DNA from: Campylobacteraceae bacterium
GTDB lineage: Bacteria; Campylobacterota; Campylobacteria; Campylobacterales; Sulfurovaceae
Direction of reading: 5' to 3'
Length of the DNA: 35,103 nucleotides
Assembly (NCBI GenBank): GCA_027024155.1
Contig: JALVTE010000062.1
Coordinates: 1-35,103, forward strand
Shown here: one piece after another, positions 8,299 to 15,176 of the stretch
How positions within the stretch are numbered: position 1 is the first letter of the stretch
How the letters are laid out: the number at the start of each line of letters is the position of its first letter
Notes under the pieces: generated by a model
The model's database searches: none
What the model saw: only the letters and a program-made list of their open reading frames with translations
What the model was told of the DNA's origin: nothing
Translations under genes and position numbers: made by a program

Positions 8299-8748
8299 GT
8301 GAATAATCAAAAAGAATATAATATTTTAATTAGTGCTAATTGTAGTTCAACTTTAAATAAAAAATATTTAAACGATAGATTAGTTGCTTCATTGTATGAT
8401 ATTGATTCAGAAGAAAAAATATCTGATGGAGATAATGAAAAATTTGAAATTTTAGATTATAATTTTACAACTATAATTGAGAATAGCAAGAGCTTAGATA
8501 AATTTATTATTGATACTATAGAAGATACTATTCTAAAAATTATAAATAGAAATGGATATAATAAATCGTTATTTAATCCAAAATTATTTGAAAAAGCTTT
8601 AAATAATAAAGATTTTAAAATTACAGAATATGAGATTGGTAGAATTTATGCATTTGAAGAAATTTATTTTAGAATTATGCAAAAACCCACTAAATTTAAT
8701 GATATTATAGAGCAGATAGTAAATTATAATTTGCAACTTACCATATAG
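8299..8748 (+). CDS. Unknown protein in the restriction-modification island, probably truncated
   Basis: I do not recognise this 149-residue product. It is acidic and rich in Asn, Ile, Lys and Asp, without signal peptide, membrane segment, Cys pairs or a nuclease motif that I can see. It starts with GTG, AAGGA lying 8 bases upstream, 5 bp after the HNH gene, so it is in the same operon. Its last codons (after about 8723) run into DNA that in another frame encodes conserved adenine methylase sequence, so its natural C-terminus was probably lost in the deletion that removed the methylase N-terminus. It may have been a second restriction subunit, but this is a guess from context only. Confidence 0.55.
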   Translation: MNNQKEYNILISANCSSTLNKKYLNDRLVASLYDIDSEEKISDGDNEKFEILDYNFTTIIENSKSLDKFIIDTIEDTILKIINRNGYNKSLFNPKLFEKALNNKDFKITEYEIGRIYAFEEIYFRIMQKPTKFNDIIEQIVNYNLQLTI

Positions 8749-9460
8749 CTATTACAAAGATAGCGAAAGTGGCAGACAATATTTTAGCGATGAAAATAGT
8801 AAAAAGATAGATATTATAAGAACACAAATTCAAAAATGGTATGATGATAAAGAGATAGATGATGATTTGTATTATTTTTTGTTAGCATCTCTCATTGAAA
8901 GTGCTGACAAGGTAGCAAACACTACTTCAGTTTATGGAGCTTTTTTAAAACATCTTAAAAAATCAGCACAAAAAGAATTAATCTTAGAAAGTGCTGACTT
9001 TATTCAAAATGATAATTCTCATCAGGTATTTAACGAAGATAGTAATAAACTCATTAAACACATAAGTGGAGATATTTTATATCTCGATCCTCCATATAAT
9101 CAAAGACAATATAGTGCTAACTATCACTTATTAAATACAATAGCATTATATAAACCTTTTAAACCAAAAGGTAAAACAGGATTGCCTGAGTATAATCGTT
9201 CATCTTACTGTAAAAAAAATGAAGTAAAGGATAGTTTTGAAGAGCTTATCAAAAATGCAAGTTTTAAATATATTTTTTTGAGCTATAACAATGAAGGTCT
9301 AATGAGCAAAGAAGATGTTGAAAATACAATGAAAAAATATGGAAAATATGATTTAGTTACACAAGAATATCAAAGATTTAAAGCCGATAAAACTGAGAAT
9401 AGAAATCATAAAGCCAACAAAACTTTTGAGTATCTACATATATTAGAGAAAAATAATTAA
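8723..9460 (+). pseudogene. DNA adenine methylase (D12 class) lacking its N-terminal half
   Basis: In frame from 8723, just after a TAA at 8720-8722, the DNA encodes NLPYSYYKDSESGRQYFSDE, then IDIIRTQIQKWYDD, then FLLASLIESADKVANTTSVY, all typical of the middle of D12-class N6-adenine methylases. The catalytic DPPY follows in DILYLDPPYNQRQYSANYHLL, and the C-terminus runs normally to FEYLHILEKNN. The AdoMet-binding N-terminus (the KYIGSK and FxGxG motifs, roughly 110-130 residues) is missing, and no in-frame ATG with a ribosome binding site exists near the break; the first possible start is a TTG at 8867. I therefore read it as a non-functional remnant. Confidence 0.75.
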
Positions 9461-9548
9461 CAACCATAGGACTAAACAGGTAAACCTATCGGTGAAGTCT
9501 AATGTTATGAGATTATCCCCATAAGCAAAGATTAACTACTACACCATA

Positions 9549-10367
9549 CTAAACCAACTCTATACCATCACCACAATCTACACTAACTACCTTCTCATCC
9601 GGTAGTGAAACAGCTGTTAATTTGCCACCCCAAAGGCAACCGGTGTCGGTGGCTAGGATGTCTTCTCTATTTAGAAAGCCTAGTGTGGACCAGTGTCCGA
9701 ATATGATTTTTAGCTCTTTCTCTACTCTTGTTGGGCAGTCGAACCATGGGAATAGCTCGTTGCTTTTTAAATCTTTTGGTGAGCCTTTTTGTTTAAAATC
9801 TAAATGCCCATCTTTGTAGCAGTATCTCATTCTTGTAAAAGAGCTAATAATATAGCGTTCTAAGTCTATGTTTGAGCCTTTGGGGTCGAAGTATGGGCTA
9901 TCTTTTTTTATCATCGCTTTTAGCCACTCTTTTGCATTGCTACTTTGTAGTCTCTGTTGTAGTATATCGTTATAGTGCTTTGCTGCTCCTAGCTCGAAAT
10001 TTGGGGCTATTCCAGCGTGTGCCATTGTGTAGCCTAAGTTGTAGTCTATTTGTAAAAATGGTTGAGACATTAGCCATTTTAGTAGTTTATCGCGGTTAGG
10101 AGATTTTAGTATAGGCTCTAGTGTTGGGTTACTCTTTTTTATGCCAAGGTGTATAGCAATTAGTGCTATATCGTGGTTACCTAAGACAACTTTTATGCTA
10201 TCTCTTATACTGTATAGGTACTCTAATACTTCTAAGCTCTGCTCTCCCCTATTTACCAAGTCGCCTGCTAGCCAAAGGGTATCTTTTTTTGGGTTAAACT
10301 CTATCTTTTCTAAAAGCTCTTTAAAGGGTTTATAACAGCCTTGAATATCGCCTATTGCCCATATCAT
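9549..10367 (-). CDS. apaH: Symmetrical bis(5'-nucleosyl)-tetraphosphatase ApaH
   Basis: ApaH splits Ap4A into two ADP and can remove Np4 caps from RNA. The phosphoesterase metal motifs are in order: GDIQG (6-10), GDLVNRG (35-41), GNHD (63-66), with TMAHAGIAP and FGHWSTLG further on. Length 272 matches the family. The ATG overlaps the stop of the upstream DNA glycosylase gene by 4 bp (10364-10367), so the two are translationally coupled. In Campylobacterota I know no fixed partner for apaH; pairing with a base-excision enzyme suggests a nucleotide-damage theme but could be chance. Confidence 0.93.
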   Translation of the reverse strand: MIWAIGDIQGCYKPFKELLEKIEFNPKKDTLWLAGDLVNRGEQSLEVLEYLYSIRDSIKVVLGNHDIALIAIHLGIKKSNPTLEPILKSPNRDKLLKWLMSQPFLQIDYNLGYTMAHAGIAPNFELGAAKHYNDILQQRLQSSNAKEWLKAMIKKDSPYFDPKGSNIDLERYIISSFTRMRYCYKDGHLDFKQKGSPKDLKSNELFPWFDCPTRVEKELKIIFGHWSTLGFLNREDILATDTGCLWGGKLTAVSLPDEKVVSVDCGDGIELV

Positions 10368-10849
10368 TTGCAGTCTCCTAGAAGCTCTTTATATCTGCTC
10401 GCCTTCTCTTCTAAGCTCATACTTGCATATGCAGGAGATGGCGATGGTAGATAGATAGTTTTTATATCTAAATGGCTAAAATATTTTTTATAAATCTTCT
10501 CTGCCAAACGGCTTGTAAAAGCTATCTGCTCAATGTTTGGATACTCTTTTAAAAAGCCTTCTATATCGTTTGGGGTAATATCTTCTAAATTGGTATCGGC
10601 AGAGTTCTCTCGTTTGCAACTTTGCACCATATCCCATAAAGCTAATTTACACTGCTTTATAAGCCAAACTCTTTGGTCTCTCAAATTTGCAGGGTAGCCA
10701 CTAATCTTGCCTAAAATCTTCCAAAATTGATTTTGTGGATGAGCATAATAGAAGCTATTTTCAAATGATTTAAGGCTAGGGAAAGAGCCTAAAATAAGCG
10801 TTTTGCTACTCTTAAATATTAGCGGTTTAAATGGATGCTCTTGCTTCAT
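10364..10849 (-). CDS. DNA-deoxyinosine (hypoxanthine/uracil) glycosylase, UDG family 6
   Basis: This matches the hypoxanthine-DNA glycosylase branch of the UDG superfamily, which removes deaminated adenine from DNA. Motif 1 is LILGSFPSLKS (18-28), followed by the family hallmark FYYAHPQNQFWKILG (33-47) with its catalytic Asn in HPQNQFW. Motif 2 is LPSPSPA at 134-140. Length 161 is normal. AAGGAT precedes the ATG. It is the first gene of a two-gene unit with apaH. This is one of two UDG-superfamily proteins in the window, the other at 12322. Confidence 0.88.
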   Translation of the reverse strand: MKQEHPFKPLIFKSSKTLILGSFPSLKSFENSFYYAHPQNQFWKILGKISGYPANLRDQRVWLIKQCKLALWDMVQSCKRENSADTNLEDITPNDIEGFLKEYPNIEQIAFTSRLAEKIYKKYFSHLDIKTIYLPSPSPAYASMSLEEKASRYKELLGDCK

Positions 10850-10860
10850 AAAAATCCTTG

Positions 10861-10895
10861 TTTGCTCTAAGCTCTGTGCTCTTAGCTCTCAGCTG
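10861..10895. repeat. Heptanucleotide array, locus 3
   Basis: Five in-phase units: TTTGCTC, TAAGCTC, TGTGCTC, TTAGCTC, TCAGCTG. It runs directly into the hairpin at 10895-10913 between the DUF4149 and glycosylase genes. Confidence 0.65.
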
Positions 10896-10913
10896 TAACT
10901 CCAAAGGAGTTAC
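10895..10913 (-). terminator. Hairpin at the end of the DUF4149 gene
   Basis: GTAACTCC (10895-10902) pairs perfectly with GGAGTTAC (10906-10913) around AAA. It overlaps the DUF4149 stop codon on the minus strand. No T run follows, so termination is uncertain. Confidence 0.35.
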
Positions 10914-11395
10914 TTCAGCTCTTTTTGCAAAGTTCTAACAAATAAAATTATAGCAAAAACCATAAAGAGCATTAACGCTATTTCACTACCTTTATGCATA
11001 TTTTCGAATATATGGCTGTTTACTACCTTCTCACCCTGAGCTTGCATCTCTATTATGCTACTCATATAAAAGTATTTAAAAAGCATAGCACTCATAATAA
11101 ACCCTAAGGCACTTAGAGTCTTAACTAAATCTCTATTAAATCGCTTATACTGATACCCTTCGTAAAGCACAACTGCAAATACACCAACTAAAATAAAGTA
11201 GCCAAGGCGTACAAAGTTTTGAGTCATAATAAGCCCCTCTTGGAAACGAGACAAAAGCTCACCACCAAGCCATTTTTCACTATGAAAAGTAACAGGTGCA
11301 ACAACAGCCCCTGCATAAACAGTAGCTCCCAAAACTACGCCTAAAATTAGTAAATAAACTATTGTAAAATATTTGTTTGTCTTTAATTTTTGCAT
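10910..11395 (-). CDS. DUF4149 domain membrane protein
   Basis: A small integral membrane protein with four hydrophobic segments: YFTIVYLLILGVVLGATVYA, then FVRLGYFILVGVFAVVLY, LVKTLSALGFIMSAMLF and ALMLFMVFAIILFV. The order and the Thr-Phe-His turn after the first helix (APVTFHSE) fit DUF4149/TMEM205-like proteins of Campylobacterota, whose function is unknown. I place the start at the ATG at 11395, because AAAGGA lies 6 bases in front of it. A longer frame from a TTG at 11425 would add ten residues that contain that ribosome binding site. It stands divergent from the DUF6429 gene. Confidence 0.8.
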   Translation of the reverse strand: MQKLKTNKYFTIVYLLILGVVLGATVYAGAVVAPVTFHSEKWLGGELLSRFQEGLIMTQNFVRLGYFILVGVFAVVLYEGYQYKRFNRDLVKTLSALGFIMSAMLFKYFYMSSIIEMQAQGEKVVNSHIFENMHKGSEIALMLFMVFAIILFVRTLQKELK

Positions 11396-11568
11396 ATAAA
11401 ATCCTTTTTTGCTGATATTATCCAACTTTAATAAAAACTAGCTTTGTTACCATAAAAAATATAGGAAAAATAAACCAAAGAGCCTATGATCTATTAAGAG
11501 GTAAAAGGTAAAATTGTATAATAAAAGAGGAAAAGAGTTCAATAGAAAAATTTATATGGAGATAGAAA

Positions 11569-11751
11569 ATGGATTATAACCAAGATAAAATAGACGAAAC
11601 TGTATTAGCAACGCTACTATTAACACTACACGACGAAAATAGAGCCTGGAAAGGGCACGACTTTGAAGTCTTGGATAGATTATATGAAAAAGGGTATATT
11701 TATAATCCTAAAGGCAAAGCAAAATCTGTGGCTTTTACGCACTATATATAA
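11569..11751 (+). CDS. DUF6429 family protein, C-terminally truncated
   Basis: The sequence DKIDETVLATLLLTLHDE, NRAWKGHDFEVLDRLYEKGYI and NPKGKAKSV is characteristic of DUF6429, a small family of unknown function. Members I know continue after KAKSVV with a T-E-E-G helix of some 15-20 residues. Here the protein ends abruptly in AFTHYI. The break falls exactly where a stretch matching one end of the MITE-like element at 1724 begins (11734-11771), so the C-terminus was replaced by repeat DNA. GGAGA lies 6 bases before the ATG. Whether the 60-residue product is stable is unknown. Confidence 0.7.
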   Translation: MDYNQDKIDETVLATLLLTLHDENRAWKGHDFEVLDRLYEKGYIYNPKGKAKSVAFTHYI

Positions 11752-11771
11752 TATTTAACAAATCAAAAAAG
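11734..11771. repeat. Partial copy of the 1724 MITE-like element end
   Basis: These bases match 1731-1767 with three mismatches over 37 positions, including the shared core ATTTAACAAATCAAAAAAG. The outermost seven bases of the element end are not present. Homology stops after 11771, so only an end fragment remains. Confidence 0.6.
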
Positions 11772-11919
11772 CAACATTTAGTGCAACAAAAATTATTAGA
11801 GTATAAAAAGAGAAGTTCACCGTAGGGGCAATCCCTTGTGGTTGCCCTTTTTCCTGCGATTGATATTATCGCAAATTATAGCTATTCAGGGTACCCACAA
11901 GGGGCACCCCTACGATTTT
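11768..11919. repeat. Palindromic repeat, copy A (152 bp)
   Basis: Direct repeat of 12020-12170, differing at about five positions. Within it GTAGGGGCAATCCCTTGTGG and, 60 bases later, CCACAAGGGGCACCCCTAC form an imperfect inverted pair, so the transcript would fold into a long hairpin. An open frame of 79 codons across the two copies is made entirely of repeat and spacer DNA and is not a gene. Confidence 0.8.
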
Positions 11920-11921
11920 GG

Positions 11922-11959
11922 CGTATGCATTACGAAATGCAATTTCGTAACGAGAGGAA
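11922..11959. repeat. 38-bp repeat with TTACGAAA/TTTCGTAA palindrome, copy A
   Basis: CGTATGCATTACGAAATGCA and the following AATTTCGTAACGAGAGGAA recur at 12271-12308 with two substitutions. The core is a palindrome with arms TTACGAAA and TTTCGTAA. Confidence 0.75.
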
Positions 11960-12019
11960 GCTAACGAAGTTTTTGATAAACTGTTTAAGAATTAAAAATT
12001 TCTCTGATATAATGAGAAT

Positions 12020-12170
12020 AAAGCTACATTTAGTGCAACAAAAATTATTAGAGTATAAAAAGGGAAGTTCACCGTAGGGGCAATCCTTGTGGTTGCCCTT
12101 TTTCCTGCGATTGATATTATCTCAAATTATAGCTATTCAGGGTACCCACAAGGAGCACCCCTACGATTTT
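12020..12170. repeat. Palindromic repeat, copy B (151 bp)
   Basis: Second copy of the repeat at 11768-11919, about 252 bp away in the same orientation. It has one base deleted in the CAATCC(C) run. The flanking 38-bp palindrome that touches copy A at two bases' distance is 100 bp away here. Confidence 0.8.
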
Positions 12171-12235
12171 AACGACATAAGTTGTGATAAAATTTAGAAT
12201 TTATTGGATGTGCTTTCTTAATTATGCGATAATTG

Positions 12236-12256
12236 AGTTAAAAGTTAAGAACTAAG
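12236..12256. repeat. Heptanucleotide array, locus 6 (short)
   Basis: Three in-phase units AGTTAAA, AGTTAAG, AACTAAG. On the other strand they read like the TTAACTC/TTAATTC units of 30466-30507. It lies in the extra 100 bp that separates copy B from its 38-bp palindrome. Confidence 0.4.
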
Positions 12257-12270
12257 ATTGTATACTTAAG

Positions 12271-12308
12271 CGTATACATTACGAAATACAATTTCGTAAC
12301 GAGAGGAA
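12271..12308. repeat. 38-bp repeat with TTACGAAA/TTTCGTAA palindrome, copy B
   Basis: Same sequence as 11922-11959 except two substitutions. Its end GAGAGGAA lies 13 bases before the ATG of the UDG-like gene and is the only purine-rich stretch that could help ribosome binding there. Confidence 0.75.
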
Positions 12309-12321
12309 TGCAATATTTAAA

Positions 12322-12990
12322 ATGAATAAACAATTAAAAGAGTTATATAGCGATAAATTAGAAAAACTTGACACTTTGTTTACAGATAAAGAGAAATCAT
12401 ACTTATCAAAGCCTTTTTTATTAAAAACATATAAAGACTTTAATGTAAGCGGCAAGAAGATCATGATTTTTGGGCAAGAACCACATATATGGGGAAAACT
12501 TCATGAATTTAAATATGAACAAATTGATGAACTGATGGATAAATATGAAAACTTATTAAATAATAAGATTCTATTTAAAAATAAATTAAAAGGTAGAAGT
12601 TGCTTTTTACAAAGGTTAATAAAAGTTAAAAACAATCTTAAAGAAGATTCTATACAAATAATTTGGAATAATCTTTTAAAATTTAATAAAAATGGAAAAA
12701 GTGCTAAAAAAAACAAAAAAGTTGTTGATTTATCGATAGAACTCGTTAAGAAAGAAATTGAAATTTTAAAACCTAACTTTTTTTTATTTCAAACTGGTCC
12801 TCAATATGATTTTTTAATAAAAAAATTATTTGATAATATAGATGATAGTAAAGTTATTGTTAAAAAACGATTATGGAAATTTAAGGTTGATAACAAACTT
12901 GCATTAAGAATAAATCACCCTTGTACAAGAAGATTTAAAATTAAACCGTATTATTATAAAGCTATATCTGAAATAAAAAAATATAAGTAA
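12322..12990 (+). CDS. UDG-superfamily-like protein of unknown substrate
   Basis: The 222-residue protein has two features of the uracil-DNA glycosylase fold: KKIMIFGQEPHIWG (45-58), resembling motif 1, and LRINHPCTRRF near residue 205-215, resembling the HPS motif 2. Between them are IQIIWNNLLKF and KKEIEILKPNFFLFQTGPQYDF, a pattern I associate with uncharacterised UDG-like proteins. A classic family-1 catalytic Asp (GQDPYH) is not present; Glu takes its place. It is very Lys/Asn-rich and AT-rich, stands alone beside repeats, and ends before a strong hairpin. Horizontal origin and a role in defence or DNA repair are possible but unproven. Confidence 0.6.
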   Translation: MNKQLKELYSDKLEKLDTLFTDKEKSYLSKPFLLKTYKDFNVSGKKIMIFGQEPHIWGKLHEFKYEQIDELMDKYENLLNNKILFKNKLKGRSCFLQRLIKVKNNLKEDSIQIIWNNLLKFNKNGKSAKKNKKVVDLSIELVKKEIEILKPNFFLFQTGPQYDFLIKKLFDNIDDSKVIVKKRLWKFKVDNKLALRINHPCTRRFKIKPYYYKAISEIKKYK

Positions 12991-12999
12991 TTTTTCCTC

Positions 13000-13022
13000 G
13001 TGCCAAAATTGTATTTTGGCAC
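13000..13022. terminator. Perfect 10-bp hairpin between convergent genes
   Basis: GTGCCAAAAT pairs with ATTTTGGCAC around a TGT loop, between the UDG-like gene (plus strand) and prmC (minus strand). It would end transcripts from both sides, though neither side has a clean T tail. Confidence 0.5.
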
Positions 13023-13041
13023 ACATACACACTCCTAAATA

Positions 13042-13857
13042 CTACTCACAAATATAAACAAACCCTCTATCGTGCCCAGCTAAATCTTTATAAAATTCTA
13101 ACTTACCGCTTAAGCCAATCTCATTAGCAAAATTAGTTAATGGCTCTTTTTGGTCGTAGCCCATTTCGCATATGGCGTATTTAATGTTTTTGCTTTTTAT
13201 CTCTTCTAGTATTTTAAATAGTAACTCTAAGCCCTTGTTTGGGGCAAAAAGGGCGGTGTGGGGTTCGAAATTGGCTACATTTTTTTCTAATTCAAAATCT
13301 GGGTCTATGTATGGTGGGTTGCTGATTAATAGGTCGAAATCTGAGAAGCAGTCGAACATATTGCACTCTTGTAGCTTTATTCTATCGCTTAAATTAAAAT
13401 TCTCTATATTTTTTTGGGCTATTTTTAGAGCATCTTTACTTATATCACTAGCTTCTATACTCACATCGCTATGTCTTGCAATAGCAATAGATAGGGCTCC
13501 GCTACCAACCCCTATTTCGGCTACTTTTTTTATATTATAACGCTTAATTAACTCTAACGTTTTATCTACTAATATTTCGCTCTCTGGGCGGGGTATTAGG
13601 GCTCCTTGGGCAATGTATAGTTCGAAATCGTAGAAGCTTACTTTGTTTGTTATGTACTCTATTGGTTCTTGGTTTTTTCGGCGTTCTATTAGGGGTTTTA
13701 ACTCTTCGAAGTTTATGTCTTCTATCTCTTTTAGTATTAACTCTTCGCGTCGGCAATTTAGTAGGTGGGATAGTAAGATGTCGGCTTCTAATCTTGGACG
13801 TTCTACATAGCCTTTAAGCTCTTTTTGAGCCCAGAGATGGGCTTTTTTAAGCATCAT
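13042..13857 (-). CDS. prmC: Release factor glutamine N5-methyltransferase
   Basis: PrmC methylates the Gln of the GGQ loop in peptide chain release factors RF1 and RF2. It has the N-terminal helical domain (about 1-85), IPRPESEILVD (88-98), the AdoMet-binding EIGVGSGALSIAIA (114-127) and the catalytic NPPYI at 180-184. Length 271 is normal. The start overlaps the end of the M48 protease gene by 11 bp, and two consecutive ATG codons are available, so the two are an operon. Confidence 0.93.
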   Translation of the reverse strand: MMLKKAHLWAQKELKGYVERPRLEADILLSHLLNCRREELILKEIEDINFEELKPLIERRKNQEPIEYITNKVSFYDFELYIAQGALIPRPESEILVDKTLELIKRYNIKKVAEIGVGSGALSIAIARHSDVSIEASDISKDALKIAQKNIENFNLSDRIKLQECNMFDCFSDFDLLISNPPYIDPDFELEKNVANFEPHTALFAPNKGLELLFKILEEIKSKNIKYAICEMGYDQKEPLTNFANEIGLSGKLEFYKDLAGHDRGFVYICE

Positions 13858-15091
13858 CTAAAAAGCCTAGTAGTACGCTGTCGTCTCTTTTTTCCTCTGT
13901 GTAGCCTAACTCTTTAAGGCGTTCTACTACTGGTGGGTGGGTGTAGTAGAAGAATATATAAATTGGGTGCGATAGTGGGAATGATTTGTTTTCGTTTACT
14001 AACTTTAGCAAGGCTCTTACTAAGTTGCTTTTGCCACCTATTTTTGCACCGAACTTATCGGCTTCGTATTCGTTGTGGCGACTTACTAAGCCCATAATTG
14101 GCATATAGATAAAGCTAAATATTGGTAGTAGCATTGTAATTAGTGCTATCTTGGCACCTGCATTTGCTACAACTCCCATCTCTAAAAATATACTATCTGG
14201 TATGTGCCCAACTATAAAGAATACTACAAACAAAAATAGACCCATAAGAGCTATATTTTTAAATACATCTTTATGGCTGTAGTGCCCTAATTCGTGCCCT
14301 AGTACTGCTAGTATTTCATCTTTGTTTAGCTTCTCTAGCAGGGTATCGAATAGTACTACTCTTTTTGCTTTGCCAAAGCCTCCGAAGTATGCGTTTAGTC
14401 TTGCATCTCTCTTGCTGGCATCTATTGTAAAGATTCCGTCGCTGTTTAAGCCTACCTCTTTTAATATACGCTCAATATCGGCTTTTAACTCTTCGTCTTC
14501 TAGCGGTTTAAATTTGTTGAATATTGGGGCAATCAGTGTTGGGTATAGCATATTTACAAGCACTATAAATGCAAATACAACTATAAACGACCAAAGCCAC
14601 CAATTTGTAAAGTTTTCTATAATATAACTTAGTGCAAAGAAGATTGCCCCACCAACTATTAAAAATATTAGTGCCGATTTTAACTGGTCTATAATGTATA
14701 GCTTTGGTGTTGTTTTTGTAAAGTGAAATGCTTTATCTAAGCCAAATACTCTGTAAATATCTAGTGGCAGAGTTAAAATATAATTGATTGCAAAGTAGCC
14801 AAACAGGAACTCTACGCTAGATATTATGCCATTATCTATACCTACTGCTTGTTGTAGGTACTTAAAGCCACCATATACCCAAAAGAGGAATACTACATAG
14901 TCTATAAATGTCTCTAGTATCGATAGACGCTCTTTTTTAATTGCGTAATTTCCTGCAATTACATATTTTGTTTCGCTTAAAAGTACAGCATCTTCTCTTT
15001 TGGCATCTGTAACAAAGCCAATTTGCATTACGCTTATGTATATTTTTATTAGTGTATATAGAGTAAAGACTCCAATTAGGACTTCTAACAT
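13847..15091 (-). CDS. M48 family (Ste24-type) membrane metalloprotease
   Basis: This is an integral membrane zinc protease of the CAAX prenyl protease 1 type. HELGH at 266-270 supplies two zinc histidines and the catalytic Glu, and EYEADKFGA (341-349) the third ligand. The remainder is strongly hydrophobic, with segments near 1-20, 60-80, 90-115, 135-190, 280-300 and 310-335, as in the Ste24 barrel. RDARLNAYFGGFGKAKRVVLFDTLL is the conserved segment before HExxH. In bacteria it is thought to act in membrane protein quality control. It is the first gene of an operon with prmC. Confidence 0.9.
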   Translation of the reverse strand: MLEVLIGVFTLYTLIKIYISVMQIGFVTDAKREDAVLLSETKYVIAGNYAIKKERLSILETFIDYVVFLFWVYGGFKYLQQAVGIDNGIISSVEFLFGYFAINYILTLPLDIYRVFGLDKAFHFTKTTPKLYIIDQLKSALIFLIVGGAIFFALSYIIENFTNWWLWSFIVVFAFIVLVNMLYPTLIAPIFNKFKPLEDEELKADIERILKEVGLNSDGIFTIDASKRDARLNAYFGGFGKAKRVVLFDTLLEKLNKDEILAVLGHELGHYSHKDVFKNIALMGLFLFVVFFIVGHIPDSIFLEMGVVANAGAKIALITMLLPIFSFIYMPIMGLVSRHNEYEADKFGAKIGGKSNLVRALLKLVNENKSFPLSHPIYIFFYYTHPPVVERLKELGYTEEKRDDSVLLGFLDDA

Positions 15092-15176
15092 TGTTTCTCC
15101 GTTTTTTGGCTAAATATACTTTAGCATTACTTAAGTTTAGGTAAAATGTTGTCTGAATTTACTTAAAGGTAGAGAT

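Noticed and set aside
9461-9548. Possible attachment-site repeats flanking the restriction-modification island
   Set aside because: I found no direct repeat shared between 6630-6927 and 9461-9548, and no integrase or tRNA gene is near.
11838-12077. A 79-codon open frame spanning both palindromic repeat copies
   Set aside because: It consists of repeat and spacer DNA, has no ribosome binding site, and changes with repeat copy differences. I treat it as non-coding.
13562-13756. Arg/Pro-rich 64-codon frame inside prmC
   Set aside because: It is a shifted frame of prmC, whose own frame contains all conserved motifs.
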